Part shown: positions 15,763 to 24,132 of the stretch, in pieces | How the letters are laid out: each line of letters starts with the position of its first letter | Numbering within the stretch: the stretch's first letter is position 1 | Source: Desulfosporosinus sp. FKB | GTDB lineage: Bacteria > Bacillota > Desulfitobacteriia > Desulfitobacteriales > Desulfitobacteriaceae | Direction of reading: 5' to 3' | DNA: 42,070 nt | Assembly: GCF_002196705.1 (NCBI RefSeq) | Contig: NZ_NADJ01000006.1 | Span: forward strand, 1 to 42,070 | The notes under the pieces: generated by a model | Told to the model about the DNA's origin: nothing | The model's database searches: none | What the model saw: the letters and a program-made list of their open reading frames with translations, nothing else | Made by a program: the position numbers and the translations under genes

Positions 15763-16626
15763 ATGGCCGCAACGTTTGCCGTCGTTGATGATGATCTGGC
15801 GTCCCAACGTATGCTTGCAGATATTTTAAATACTCGAGGGGACGTAATTGCAGAATTTTCTTCAGGGCAAGAGGCTCTGAGATTTTTCGAAAGTGGTCGC
15901 AGAGTAGATGTTTGTTTTATAGATCTCTTGATGCCGGACCTCTCAGGGATTGAAGTCGTAGAAAAAGTTCTCTCTATGTTTCCGGAGACCTTGTTTGTTA
16001 TGATCTCCCAGGTTGAAGCAAAGACCTTAATGGCCAAAGCTTATACAGTAGGGATTGAGTTTTTTATTCATAAACCGATTAATCGTAACGAAATATTAGC
16101 CATTGCTGAACGTGTATTAGAAAAACAGCGTTTAAAATCCACTCTTGATCAGATCGAGAAATCGCTGGCGGAAATACGAGCTCTTAAACCAGTTAAAAGC
16201 TATCAACCGGACGAGCAGATAATAAAGAAGAGGTTTCAAGGCATCTTTGCAGATTTAGGGATTGTTGGTGAAACTGGAAGCCGAGAATTACAAGCCATTG
16301 TTTTACGCTTTAAAGATCATGAAGAAGAGCTGATAAATCTGCCCCTACGATCAATCTATCAAGCAATTGCTGGAAATGAAGAAGAGATACAAAGCATTGA
16401 ACAAAGGATTCGCAGGGTTATAAAACAAGCACTGGGAAATATAGCTTTACGAGGTCTGGAAGATTTCTATGATGAATATTTTGAACGGTATGCCTCGAAA
16501 TATTTTGATTATGCTGAAGTCCGCGACCGTGTGCTGGAATTACGTCAGAAGCGAACAAGTTCGGCAAGAATAAATATCCGCAAATTTTTAATAGCTTTAT
16601 ATATGGACGTGCTTCATGATATCTAA
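15763..16626 (+). CDS. GlnL-type response regulator with YcbB DNA-binding domain
   Basis: The N-terminal receiver domain (1-125) has the acidic pocket VVDDD (9-11), phospho-acceptor Asp54 in CFIDLLMPD, Ser82 in VMISQ and Lys104 in FIHKPINR. A coiled linker (about 120-150) is followed by a C-terminal region (about 155-287) that reads as the YcbB/GlnL DNA-binding domain, with YFDYAEVRDRVLELR and RTSSARINIRKFLIALYMDVLHDI. In Bacillus subtilis GlnK-GlnL senses glutamine and activates glutaminase and transporter genes. Here the regulator, a symporter and a sensor kinase are consecutive and divergent from glnN, so they probably form one glutamine/glutamate-responsive unit. Confidence 0.85.
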   Translation: MAATFAVVDDDLASQRMLADILNTRGDVIAEFSSGQEALRFFESGRRVDVCFIDLLMPDLSGIEVVEKVLSMFPETLFVMISQVEAKTLMAKAYTVGIEFFIHKPINRNEILAIAERVLEKQRLKSTLDQIEKSLAEIRALKPVKSYQPDEQIIKKRFQGIFADLGIVGETGSRELQAIVLRFKDHEEELINLPLRSIYQAIAGNEEEIQSIEQRIRRVIKQALGNIALRGLEDFYDEYFERYASKYFDYAEVRDRVLELRQKRTSSARINIRKFLIALYMDVLHDI

Positions 16627-16731
16627 ACCTTATGCCTCCAGGAATGTTTGTCAGTTCCTGTAGGATTCTGTAGTCCTCATTGTATAGTGTTATCAGAAAC
16701 TTTCGCAAAATTATTATCTGGGGGGGTTCTG

Positions 16732-18054
16732 ATGACGGAACGAAAAAAAGTGGGACTGGCAACAAAAATCATTATTGGTTTGGCTCTTGGTGTTCTCTAT
16801 GGATATTTTTTCCGCAACTATTCAGGATGGCTTAAACCCGTTGGAGACATGTTCATTCGCTCTATTAAAATGATCGTAGTCCCGATTGTCTTTTCCACGA
16901 TTGTTATTGGTATCGCAGGTGTCGGTGACCTGAAGAAGGTGGGAAAGCTAGGAGGCAAAACTCTTATTTATTTCGAGATTATCACAACGATTGCTATTTT
17001 ACTTGGAGTAACCGTAGCCAATGTAACGAAGCCCGGAGTCGGTATTAACTTAAGCAGCATCACAAAGGTTGATATTAGTGCTTACACCAGCACGGCAACT
17101 CATCACACGACAACGGACTTATTTGTAAACCTGATCCCTACGAACATCGTAGATTCCTTAGCTCGTGCGGATTTGCTGCAAGTGATCTTTTTCGCCGTTC
17201 TTTTTGGTGTGGCTCTGGCCGGAGTTGGAGAAATCGGCAAACCTGTCCTTCATTTTTTCCAGGGTGTTGCCGAAACGATGTTTAAATTGACAAATATCAT
17301 TATGGCTGCTGCACCTTACGGAGTCTTTGCCTTAATGGGATTCACTGTTTCTCAGTTTGGTTTAGCAGTGCTTCTTCCTTTAGGAAAATTGGTGGGAATT
17401 CTCTATCTGACCATGGCCTTTTTCGTGGTGGTGGTTTTCGGACTGGTCGCCAAGCTTGCAGGTATAAATTTATTCACAATGCTTAGAAACCTTAGTGCCG
17501 AGATGTTGATCGCTTTCTCAACAGATAGCTCCGAATCTGTTTTTCCAAGAATCCTGAAAAAGATGGAGCAGTTTGGAGTTCCTAAATCCATCGTTACTTT
17601 TGTTGTTCCAACCGGTTATACCTTTAATTTAGATGGCAGTGCCCTTTATCAAGGGCTGGCCGTACCCTTTATTGCGCAAATGTATGGAATTCATTTGACT
17701 TTTCTTCATACTTTAACGATTATTGCCGTATTGATGATTACTTCAAAAGGAATGGCTGGAGTTCCCGGAGTATCCTTCGTCGTTTTAGCATCGACATTGG
17801 CATCTACAGGTCTCCCGGTGGAAGGGTTAGCACTAATTGCCGGAGTTGACAGAATTATGGACATGGGGCGTACCGTAGTGAATGTCATCGGAGTTTCTCT
17901 TGCCTCAGTCGTTATGGCGAGACTTGAAGGAGTCTTTGATCGCTCGAGAGCAACTTATCCGTTACAACCCTTACCAGAAGACATAGAAAGTAATCTTGGA
18001 GATCTTGATCAGCTTAATGAAAAATCATCGATGACAGAATCCTTTGCCAAGTGA
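16732..18054 (+). CDS. Dicarboxylate/amino acid:cation symporter (DAACS family)
   Basis: A 440-residue inner-membrane secondary transporter for glutamate, aspartate or C4-dicarboxylates, driven by Na+ or H+. Family hallmarks include FIRSIKMIVVPIVFSTIVIGI, the Ser-rich AFSTDSSESVFPRILKKM of hairpin 1, GYTFNLDGSALYQG of TM7 and hairpin 2 SKGMAGVPGVSFVVLAST. The ATG at 16732 follows a run of seven G. A longer GTG start at 16648 is not supported by a ribosome binding site. Sitting between a GlnL-like regulator and a GlnK-like kinase, it more likely imports glutamate than succinate. Confidence 0.9.
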   Translation: MTERKKVGLATKIIIGLALGVLYGYFFRNYSGWLKPVGDMFIRSIKMIVVPIVFSTIVIGIAGVGDLKKVGKLGGKTLIYFEIITTIAILLGVTVANVTKPGVGINLSSITKVDISAYTSTATHHTTTDLFVNLIPTNIVDSLARADLLQVIFFAVLFGVALAGVGEIGKPVLHFFQGVAETMFKLTNIIMAAAPYGVFALMGFTVSQFGLAVLLPLGKLVGILYLTMAFFVVVVFGLVAKLAGINLFTMLRNLSAEMLIAFSTDSSESVFPRILKKMEQFGVPKSIVTFVVPTGYTFNLDGSALYQGLAVPFIAQMYGIHLTFLHTLTIIAVLMITSKGMAGVPGVSFVVLASTLASTGLPVEGLALIAGVDRIMDMGRTVVNVIGVSLASVVMARLEGVFDRSRATYPLQPLPEDIESNLGDLDQLNEKSSMTESFAK

Positions 18055-18145
18055 TCGCCAAAATAGTATAAAATTATAAACTGCGCATTAAATTTGTCTT
18101 CAAAGCGTATACTAGAAACTATTTAAATATTGTTGTTCTTTTGGG

Positions 18146-18177
18146 GGATGTAGACTGGGGTTTCCGGCTCTGCATCC
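18146..18177 (+). promoter_or_regulatory. Leader hairpin between symporter and kinase genes
   Basis: GGATGTAGA (18146-18154) pairs with TCTGCATCC (18169-18177) through one G-U, with an inner CTGG/CCGG extension. No T tract follows. It lies 22 nt before the kinase start and could lower or time kinase expression relative to the symporter. Confidence 0.4.
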
Positions 18178-18199
18178 TCTTGCATCTGGAGGGTGTTAA

Positions 18200-19495
18200 A
18201 TGAATCTGGAGAAATGGGTGAACTGGTTAGCTAACTTGCAAAAAAAGATGCCGTTTGATACTCAGCGAGCAGCTCTAATCGCGGGAACGTATATATTGGG
18301 TGAAATAGGTTTTTTTCCTTTTGGATCAACATTTCGTTTAGGATTAGGCAGTGTATTTTATGTTTTATGTCTCTACTCTTTCCCAAGATTGGCAACTCTC
18401 GCCAACGGTTGTTTAACAGGTATTGCAGTTGTATTTATCAGAGTTATTGCCGACCGTCTCATCTATGTTCGCCCATTATCCTGGCAGATTCTTCTCATGG
18501 AAAATGCGCCCGCTCTGATTTACTATCTAGCTTTGACAGGCGGAATTCTTGTTTCAAAAGTGAAGTATTGGAAAACAAATACCATAAAAACAAGTTTGTA
18601 TTTTATGGTATTTGATTTTATTGCTAATCTATTAGAACTGGCTTTTACGGCGCATGTTCACACGACTTGGCATAGTATTTATGTCTTACTCTTGGGGGCA
18701 GGCGTAAAAGGGCTATTTTTCCTAGCCTTTATTGCTACTACTGAGTTGTTTCGCCAAAGAATTTTGCAGGAAAAAGAAAGAGAGAAGTTTCAGGGGCAGC
18801 TTCTTATGGGTGCAACTCTTTATGCCGAAGGATTCTTTTTGAAAAAAATCATGAAAGAAATTGAAGAAGCAACGGAAAAAAGCTTTCAGCTTTACCAAGA
18901 TTACTTACCAGAAACGGTTGGCATTAGCCAGCAGAATGAGCTTTTGAAATTAGCCGAGAAAATACATGAAATAAAAAAGGATACGCAACGCGTTTTTAGC
19001 AGTTTAGAATCGTTGATAGAGCCTAACGATTACACAAGAATAGACCTCGGAGAGGCCCTGGACCTTGTTGCTGAGAGTCAGCAGCGTTATGCTCTTGCTC
19101 ATCATAAAGAGGTACAGTGGCTGCGTTCATCGGGCTCCAATCATTACTTTGTTGAAAATTTCTTTCCTATATTAGTTGTCGTTAACAATATCTTGGCAAA
19201 TGGGATAGATGCAATTGCAAGGTCGGGAGAAATTGCTGTCGTGTGGCATGTACGAAAGGGGACCTTGTATCTGCATCTTGGCAATACGGGAACACCAATT
19301 TCGCCGGACGTTCAAGAATTAATTTATTTGCCGGGATTTACTACGAAATACTCAGATTCGGGAACTGCATCGACAGGAATTGGACTTACCCATGTGCTAC
19401 ATGTCTTGGCCGAAGTAAAGGGTACTGTGAGCATTAGTCAAACTGAAGGCAGACTAATCTGGACTTGGTTTCATGTTCAGCTGCCGTTGGTTTAG
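18200..19495 (+). CDS. GlnK/YcbA-type membrane sensor histidine kinase
   Basis: The N-terminal 190 residues contain about six hydrophobic segments and no recognised extracellular sensor domain. A helical dimerisation region (about 195-290) precedes a GHKL ATPase domain with the N box VVVNNILANGIDAIA and the G2 box GTASTGIGLTHVL. An obvious H-box histidine is not seen in the helical region (compare EKIHEIKKDTQRVF), so the phospho-acceptor should be checked; His256 of KIHEIKKD is a candidate. It is the third gene of the glnL-like operon and the natural partner of that regulator. GGAGGG precedes the ATG. Confidence 0.8.
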   Translation: MNLEKWVNWLANLQKKMPFDTQRAALIAGTYILGEIGFFPFGSTFRLGLGSVFYVLCLYSFPRLATLANGCLTGIAVVFIRVIADRLIYVRPLSWQILLMENAPALIYYLALTGGILVSKVKYWKTNTIKTSLYFMVFDFIANLLELAFTAHVHTTWHSIYVLLLGAGVKGLFFLAFIATTELFRQRILQEKEREKFQGQLLMGATLYAEGFFLKKIMKEIEEATEKSFQLYQDYLPETVGISQQNELLKLAEKIHEIKKDTQRVFSSLESLIEPNDYTRIDLGEALDLVAESQQRYALAHHKEVQWLRSSGSNHYFVENFFPILVVVNNILANGIDAIARSGEIAVVWHVRKGTLYLHLGNTGTPISPDVQELIYLPGFTTKYSDSGTASTGIGLTHVLHVLAEVKGTVSISQTEGRLIWTWFHVQLPLV

Positions 19496-19515
19496 AACGT
19501 TCAAAAAATAATAAT

Positions 19516-19545
19516 TTGTATTCCTGCAATCTATCCGGATATAAT
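19516..19545 (+). promoter_or_regulatory. Promoter candidate of the cvfB-like gene
   Basis: TTGTAT (19516-19521), an 18-nt spacer and TATAAT (19540-19545); a second overlapping TATAAT is at 19546-19551. Transcripts would begin around 19552, just before a large hairpin. Confidence 0.5.
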
Positions 19546-19561
19546 TATAATAAGCTAAAAC

Positions 19562-19604
19562 AGTACACAAGGTTGTTAATAAATAGTTAACAACCTTGTG
19601 TACT
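19562..19604 (+). promoter_or_regulatory. 18-bp perfect inverted repeat in the cvfB-like leader
   Basis: AGTACACAAGGTTGTTAA (19562-19579) and its exact complement (19587-19604) flank a 7-nt loop TAAATAG. It would be at the 5' end of the mRNA, and the AAGGAG site (19610-19615) begins 5 nt after it. It has no T tract, so it is more likely an mRNA stability or translational control element, or an operator, than a terminator. Confidence 0.55.
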
Positions 19605-19624
19605 CATGTAAAGGAGTATATATT

Positions 19625-20497
19625 GTGCTGGAAATCGGTAGGTACTATCAACTCAAAATTTATAATTTTACACCCTTCGGGGCTTATTTGGATGCCGGAA
19701 CAGGAGAAAGGAAGGATAATGTCCTTCTGCCCCTGAAACAGGTTCCCGAGGGGGCCAAAGAGGGTGATGTCCTTGAGGTTTTTATTTATAGGGATTCTGA
19801 AGACAGGATGATTGCAACACGTCAAAAACCTTATGCTCAATTAGGGGATCTAGCTTATCTTAGAGTCAGCGCTAGAACAAAAATTGGGGCCTTTCTTGAT
19901 ATTGGGCTGGAACGAGGTTTATTATTACCCTTTCATGAACAGAAATTTCCCGTCCAAGTCGATAAATACTATCTAGTTAAGGTATACGTGGATAAAAGTC
20001 AGCGCCTATGTGCTACAACGGAAATTTATGAGAATTTATCTGCAGATTCTCCCTATCAAAAGAATGACAAGGTCACAGGGACTGTTTATAGAATCAATCT
20101 TCCAATTGGTATCTTCGTTGCTGTTGACAATAAATATTATGGTTTGATACCAAGCTCTGAGTGTTATACTGACATAAAAGAGGGTGATCAAGTAGAAGCA
20201 CGTGTGATCAGAGTTCGCGACGATGGGAAATTGGATCTTTCTCTTCGAGAACTCTCCCATCTGCAAATTGATAAAGATGGAACGAAAATATTAGAACAAA
20301 TTCGTCAAGGTGATGGTTATTTGCCTTTGCATGATAAAAGCAGTCCCTTAGAAATAGAGAGTCAGCTTCAAATGAGCAAAGCTGCCTTTAAGAGGGCTGT
20401 AGGCAGGCTGCTTAAAGAAAATAAGGTGGTAAAGTTTGAGGACGGTTTAAAGGAGAAACTGCTTGAGCCCCAACCGGTCAAGAAGGGATACCAATGA
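19625..20497 (+). CDS. CvfB-like S1-domain RNA-binding protein
   Basis: A 290-residue protein with consecutive S1-like OB folds and a C-terminal winged-helix region, the CvfB/YitL architecture. The repeats begin at [40 protein letters not shown] and [18 protein letters not shown], and the third ends in [13 protein letters not shown]. In staphylococci CvfB influences virulence gene expression through RNA; here a general RNA-binding role is the safe inference. The GTG at 19625 is chosen because AAGGAG lies 9 nt upstream and the homology begins at [11 protein letters not shown]. Its end overlaps the next gene (ATGA). Confidence 0.85.
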   Translation: MLEIGRYYQLKIYNFTPFGAYLDAGTGERKDNVLLPLKQVPEGAKEGDVLEVFIYRDSEDRMIATRQKPYAQLGDLAYLRVSARTKIGAFLDIGLERGLLLPFHEQKFPVQVDKYYLVKVYVDKSQRLCATTEIYENLSADSPYQKNDKVTGTVYRINLPIGIFVAVDNKYYGLIPSSECYTDIKEGDQVEARVIRVRDDGKLDLSLRELSHLQIDKDGTKILEQIRQGDGYLPLHDKSSPLEIESQLQMSKAAFKRAVGRLLKENKVVKFEDGLKEKLLEPQPVKKGYQ

Positions 20498-20958
20498 AAA
20501 TACTTGTTGATGCTGATGCATGTCCAAAGTCAGTCTTGCAAATATGCCTCAGGCTTGCTAAAGAATATTCTATTCAGGTCTGGACCATTGCTAGTTTTAA
20601 CCACAAGATTGAATCGGATTTTCACATTGTTGTAGGTAATGCTTCTCAAGAAGCAGATATACGCCTGATGAATCTTGCCCATGCTGGTGATGTCGCTGTA
20701 ACTCAAGACTGGGGGTTAGCAGCTATGTTATTAGGCAAAGGGGTACGGTGTCTGAACCCTACAGGCAGAGAATTCAGCAATGACACAATAGAGTTTTTGC
20801 TTGAAGAGCGTGAAGCTAAAGCAAAGTTTCGCAGGGGCGGCGGGAGAACAAAAGGTCCTAAAAAAAGGAAGTCTGAAGACGATCGGTTCTTTGAGGACAG
20901 TTTACAACGACTATTACAGGAGATAAATGGATTAACAAGTGGCCACGATGAGATATAA
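20494..20958 (+). CDS. YaiI/YqxD family (DUF188) protein
   Basis: A 154-residue cytoplasmic protein of the UPF0178/DUF188 family, related to PIN/NYN-like nuclease folds. [50 protein letters not shown] and the [13 protein letters not shown] tail with FEDSLQRLL are typical. The aspartates of VDADACP and VTQDWG could bind metal; no reaction has been assigned with certainty. It is translationally coupled to the CvfB-like gene by a 4-nt overlap. Confidence 0.9.
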   Translation: MKILVDADACPKSVLQICLRLAKEYSIQVWTIASFNHKIESDFHIVVGNASQEADIRLMNLAHAGDVAVTQDWGLAAMLLGKGVRCLNPTGREFSNDTIEFLLEEREAKAKFRRGGGRTKGPKKRKSEDDRFFEDSLQRLLQEINGLTSGHDEI

Positions 20959-21048
20959 CACTGATCACAATGGACTAATAATTCAAAGAAATCATGTGAA
21001 GACAAGAGAGATTTCTAAATAAAAGGATGTAAAAACAACTAAAAGGCT

Positions 21049-21077
21049 TTGCACTTTTGGACAAAGTTGATTACACT
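21049..21077 (+). promoter_or_regulatory. htpG promoter candidate
   Basis: TTGCAC (21049-21054), a 17-nt spacer and TACACT (21072-21077). No CIRCE (HrcA) or CtsR operator is seen between 20959 and 21150, so heat control by those repressors is not indicated. Confidence 0.5.
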
Positions 21078-21150
21078 ATTGTAGGAGACTGCAAATCAAT
21101 CTTAGTCTGCCTTATTTAATGAATTTCATTTTTAAATTGGAGGGTTTGTA

Positions 21151-23001
21151 GTGAGCAAGGCAGTAGAAACCAAGGAATTTCAAACCGAAATTCGGCAGTT
21201 ATTAGACATTGTCATTCATTCTCTTTATACTGAGAGAGAAATTTTTTTGCGGGAACTTATCTCAAACTCCGCAGATGCTATGGAGAAACTCAGGTATACT
21301 CAGCTGACGGGGCAAGACGTTTATCAGAAAGACTTGCCGTTAGAAATCAATATTGATACTTCTGAAGAGACACATACACTCACAATTACGGATAACGGTG
21401 TCGGTTTGACCCGCGAAGAACTTGCTGAGAACCTCGGAACCATTGCTCATTCGGGTTCCAAAGAATTTATTAAACATTTAAGCGAAAAAGGGAATCAAAA
21501 TGATTTAAATCTCATTGGTCAATTTGGGGTTGGGTTTTATTCTGCCTTTATGGTTGCAGAGCGGGTAACAATTTATACTCGGACCTTTTTGCCGGAAGGA
21601 GAAAGTCTGATTTGGGAATCAGACGGGGCAGGAAGTTATACTATAAAACCCGGCGATGACTATCAGCGCGGTACGAAGATGGTCCTCCATTTAAAAGAGG
21701 ACGCCTATGAATTTGCTAAAGTTGAAACAATACAGCGAATTATTAAGCAATATTCCAGTTTTGTTCCTTATCCTGTAACCGTTAATGGGCAAAAAGTCAA
21801 TACCGTCGATGCCTTATGGACCAAAAATAAGAATGAAATTACTGATGAACAGTATAATGAATTTTATAAGTTTATCGCTAATGCTCATGATGAGCCTCTT
21901 TATCGCTTACATTTTTCCTCGGATGCTCCTCTAAATATCAATACGCTGCTTTTTGTTCCTCAAGAGAACTTTGAACAAGTTGGATTTGGACGTATGGAAC
22001 CGGGAGTTAATTTATATTGTAAAAAAGTCTTAATTCAAGAGAAATCCACTGCAATTTTACCAGAATGGCTGCGCTTTTTAAGAGGCGTTATTGACAGCGA
22101 AGAGCTTCCTTTAAACATTTCTCGGGAAACTATGCAGGATAGTGCCTTGGTTGGCAAACTTAATAAAGTAGTCACGACCCGATTCATAAAATTCCTCGAA
22201 GGCCAGATTACTTCGGAACCGGAAAAGTATAAAACATTTTGGGAGAAATTCAACTTATTTCTTAAAGAAGGTGCTGCCAATGACTTTACTCATCGCAACG
22301 ACCTTCTTAAGCTCTTACAATTTGAATCGTCGAATACCCAAGCGGGTGAACTCATTACCCTTAGCCAATATGTCTCACGGATGAAAGAAGGTCAAACAGC
22401 AATCTATTATGTTAATGGACCTTCCCGCGAGACCATCGAAACTGGTCCGTATTTAGAAATATTCCGGGACAAAGGCTTAGAAGTTATCTACACTTATGCT
22501 GCTATTGACGATTATATTTTTGGCTCGATCGGGGAATTCGAAGGTAAACGGCTTGTATCCGCTGATGAAGCCAATCTGGATCTTATCGACAAAGAACCGA
22601 AAGATCGAAGCAAAGAAGCCTTACCTGAAGAACAAGTCGCAGCTCTGACAGCTTGGCTTAAAGAGGTATTAGAAGCAAAGGTTACAGACGTAAGGGAATC
22701 GAAACGTCTAATTGACAGTCCGGCCGTCGTGTTAAGCCCTTATGGAACGAACAGTATGCAAAGAATGATGCAGCTTATGAATAAGGACTTCGACAGTGTT
22801 GGTCCCAGTGTTCTGGAAATTAATGCTGCTCATCCAATGATCAAACAGTTAGATACGGCTCGGATTAATGAAGATCCTTTTGCCAAAGTCGCCGCAGAAC
22901 AGATTTTTGAAAATGCTCAGATTGCAGCAGGGCTAATCCTAGATCCTCGGGGTATGGTCAACAGGCTTAATCAAATTATTGAGCGAGCCCTCGCTAAGTG
23001 A
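21151..23001 (+). CDS. htpG: Molecular chaperone HtpG (Hsp90)
   Basis: A 616-residue bacterial Hsp90. The N-terminal ATPase domain shows FLRELISNSADAMEKLRY, TDNGVGLTREEL, IAHSGSKEF and GQFGVGFYSAFMVAERV. The middle domain has FVPQENFEQVGFGRMEPGVNLY and the catalytic-loop Arg in LNISRETMQD. The C-terminal dimerisation domain follows. It starts with GTG behind GGAGGG. Its TGA stop (22999-23001) lies inside the conserved end of a dispersed palindromic element (AGTGAACTCG), so the element may have supplied the stop codon and possibly the last codons. Confidence 0.96.
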   Translation: MSKAVETKEFQTEIRQLLDIVIHSLYTEREIFLRELISNSADAMEKLRYTQLTGQDVYQKDLPLEINIDTSEETHTLTITDNGVGLTREELAENLGTIAHSGSKEFIKHLSEKGNQNDLNLIGQFGVGFYSAFMVAERVTIYTRTFLPEGESLIWESDGAGSYTIKPGDDYQRGTKMVLHLKEDAYEFAKVETIQRIIKQYSSFVPYPVTVNGQKVNTVDALWTKNKNEITDEQYNEFYKFIANAHDEPLYRLHFSSDAPLNINTLLFVPQENFEQVGFGRMEPGVNLYCKKVLIQEKSTAILPEWLRFLRGVIDSEELPLNISRETMQDSALVGKLNKVVTTRFIKFLEGQITSEPEKYKTFWEKFNLFLKEGAANDFTHRNDLLKLLQFESSNTQAGELITLSQYVSRMKEGQTAIYYVNGPSRETIETGPYLEIFRDKGLEVIYTYAAIDDYIFGSIGEFEGKRLVSADEANLDLIDKEPKDRSKEALPEEQVAALTAWLKEVLEAKVTDVRESKRLIDSPAVVLSPYGTNSMQRMMQLMNKDFDSVGPSVLEINAAHPMIKQLDTARINEDPFAKVAAEQIFENAQIAAGLILDPRGMVNRLNQIIERALAK

Positions 23002-23160
23002 ACTCGTTCAGCTAAAGCTGAACATCGGGGCTTCGGTGACGAAACTGTCCTGTGGACACTTTCGCCGAAAGCGCCTAGCTCATAACAAAAGCTATCGCGC
23101 TGAAGGATGAACTCTCTACCCACCGAAACAAGGTATGAGAACTACTTGTAGGAATGGGAG
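22997..23160 (-). repeat. Dispersed palindromic element, full copy B
   Basis: Read on the minus strand, it runs from CTCCCATTCCTACAAG to GAAGCCCCGATGTTCAGC-TTTA-GCTGAACGAGTTCACT. It aligns along its length with copy A (15379-15550) and even better with copy C (9395-9518). A 13-bp imperfect hairpin centres on GTGTCC-ACA-GGACA. Its mismatch near the stem base is a G-U on the minus-strand transcript but A-C on the other strand, which favours a functional minus-strand RNA. It overlaps the htpG stop codon. Confidence 0.7.
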
Positions 23161-23191
23161 AAAGAACGAGCAATTATATTTGTTCTTTCTC
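23158..23191 (+). terminator. Hairpin downstream of htpG
   Basis: GAGAAAGAAC (23158-23167) and GTTCTTTCTC (23182-23191) make a 10-bp stem with a 14-nt loop. There is no T run after it. It may have been the original htpG terminator before the element lodged in between. Confidence 0.4.
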
Positions 23192-23401
23192 TACGAGTAA
23201 TAAAAATATTATATGGAAAGCAACCTTGTAACTACAAATATTATTGGAATTTCCAGCTAATCCTTAGGTTATGCTATGCTTAAACTTATATTGCTATGGA
23301 ATTATCTAATAGTACAATTAGGAATAAGAATTTTACAAGCAGGACAAAAATCCTTAAACTGAAAGTGATAATAAGAACAAACACAATCCGAATAGTTGAA
23401 A

Positions 23402-23458
23402 ATCTCCAAATTTTGATTGGCAAAATTGTTTTTTTACCCCTGGTAATTGCCTGGAGAT
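23402..23458 (+). promoter_or_regulatory. Structured leader upstream of the dsr operon, with terminator-like hairpin
   Basis: CAAATTTTG (23407-23415) pairs with CAAAATTG (23421-23428), with a bulge, and is followed by seven T residues (23429-23435), a terminator shape. An alternative outer stem, ATCTCCA (23402-23408) with TGGAGAT (23452-23458), would enclose the region and compete with it. The rest of 23192-23551 is AT-rich, with no clear promoter. Confidence 0.4.
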
Positions 23459-23483
23459 CAAATATTAGTTAAGGGGAAAGTCG

Positions 23484-23576
23484 GTGTTGGATGGAGAACA
23501 TGACGCCATTCGGCATCGACTCAGTTGTCTTAAAGAAATTATTGACAAGGAGTGGTCATCGTGGACTCAAAGTTAA
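23484..23576 (+). CDS. Possible 30-residue leader peptide before the dsr operon
   Basis: A GTG at 23484 follows AAGGGG (23471-23476) by 7 nt and opens a 30-codon frame (VLDGEHDAIRHRLSCLKEII...). It is amphipathic and overlaps the start of the RsbRD-N gene by 16 nt. The overlap suggests coupling of translation. A competing frame from ATG 23492 has no good ribosome site. There is no homology to recognise, so it is weakly supported. Confidence 0.25.
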   Translation: MLDGEHDAIRHRLSCLKEIIDKEWSSWTQS

Positions 23577-24115
23577 AAGACCTTCTCGAGAAAAAGAGAT
23601 CAGAACTTGTCTCAAAATGGATTGATGCAATAATCAGCACCTATCCCAATGATCCATCAGGCATGTTGAAAAACAAAAAAGACAGATTCGAAAATCCTAT
23701 AGGGCATACGATCACGAATGTAACGCAGAATCTGTTTCAAGCTCTCTTAGACGAAAAAAGTTTTACTGATTGCAAGCAGCTTTTGGATGATATTATAAGA
23801 GTAAGAGCTGTGCAAGATTTCGCCCCTTCAAAAGCAGTAAGCTTTATTTTTATGCTTAAAAATGTGGTTAGAGAAGAACTCGGTAAGGAAATCAGGCAGA
23901 ACCAGATCTACGAAGAAATTTTTAAATTTGAATCTCAACTTGATGATCTGGCTCTTTTTGCCTTTGATATATATTCGGGTTGTCGGGAACAACTCAACCA
24001 GCTCAAAACGGACGAACTTAAACGAATGACATTCACACTACTCAAAAAGGCTAATTTGATGTCCGAGATCCCAGCTCAAGAGTTTGAGCACAAAGAATTA
24101 AAATTTAATTTGTAA
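23561..24115 (+). CDS. RsbRD N-terminal domain protein of the dsr operon
   Basis: A roughly 184-residue all-alpha protein matching the RsbRD N-terminal (globin-like) domain. It includes LLEKKRSELVSKWIDAIISTYPND, RVRAVQDFAPSKAVSFIFMLKNVVREE and LDDLALFAFDIYSGCREQL. In other proteins this domain senses signals ahead of STAS or kinase domains, but here it stands alone. It immediately precedes dsrM (17-nt gap with GGAAGGAGG), an arrangement seen in other sulfate reducers. The GTG at 23561 has AAGGAG 8 nt upstream and is preferred over the GTG at 23552. Its role in sulfite-reduction electron transfer is unproven. Confidence 0.85.
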   Translation: MDSKLKDLLEKKRSELVSKWIDAIISTYPNDPSGMLKNKKDRFENPIGHTITNVTQNLFQALLDEKSFTDCKQLLDDIIRVRAVQDFAPSKAVSFIFMLKNVVREELGKEIRQNQIYEEIFKFESQLDDLALFAFDIYSGCREQLNQLKTDELKRMTFTLLKKANLMSEIPAQEFEHKELKFNL

Positions 24116-24132
24116 AGGAAGGAGGTCGTAGA

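Noticed and set aside
20959-21150. CIRCE or CtsR operator upstream of htpG
   Set aside because: No matching inverted or direct repeat was found; only an ordinary promoter is visible.
23492-23560. ATG-initiated ORF at 23492 in another frame upstream of the RsbRD-N gene
   Set aside because: No ribosome binding site at a proper distance, and it runs through the next gene in the wrong frame; the GTG 23484 frame has better signals.
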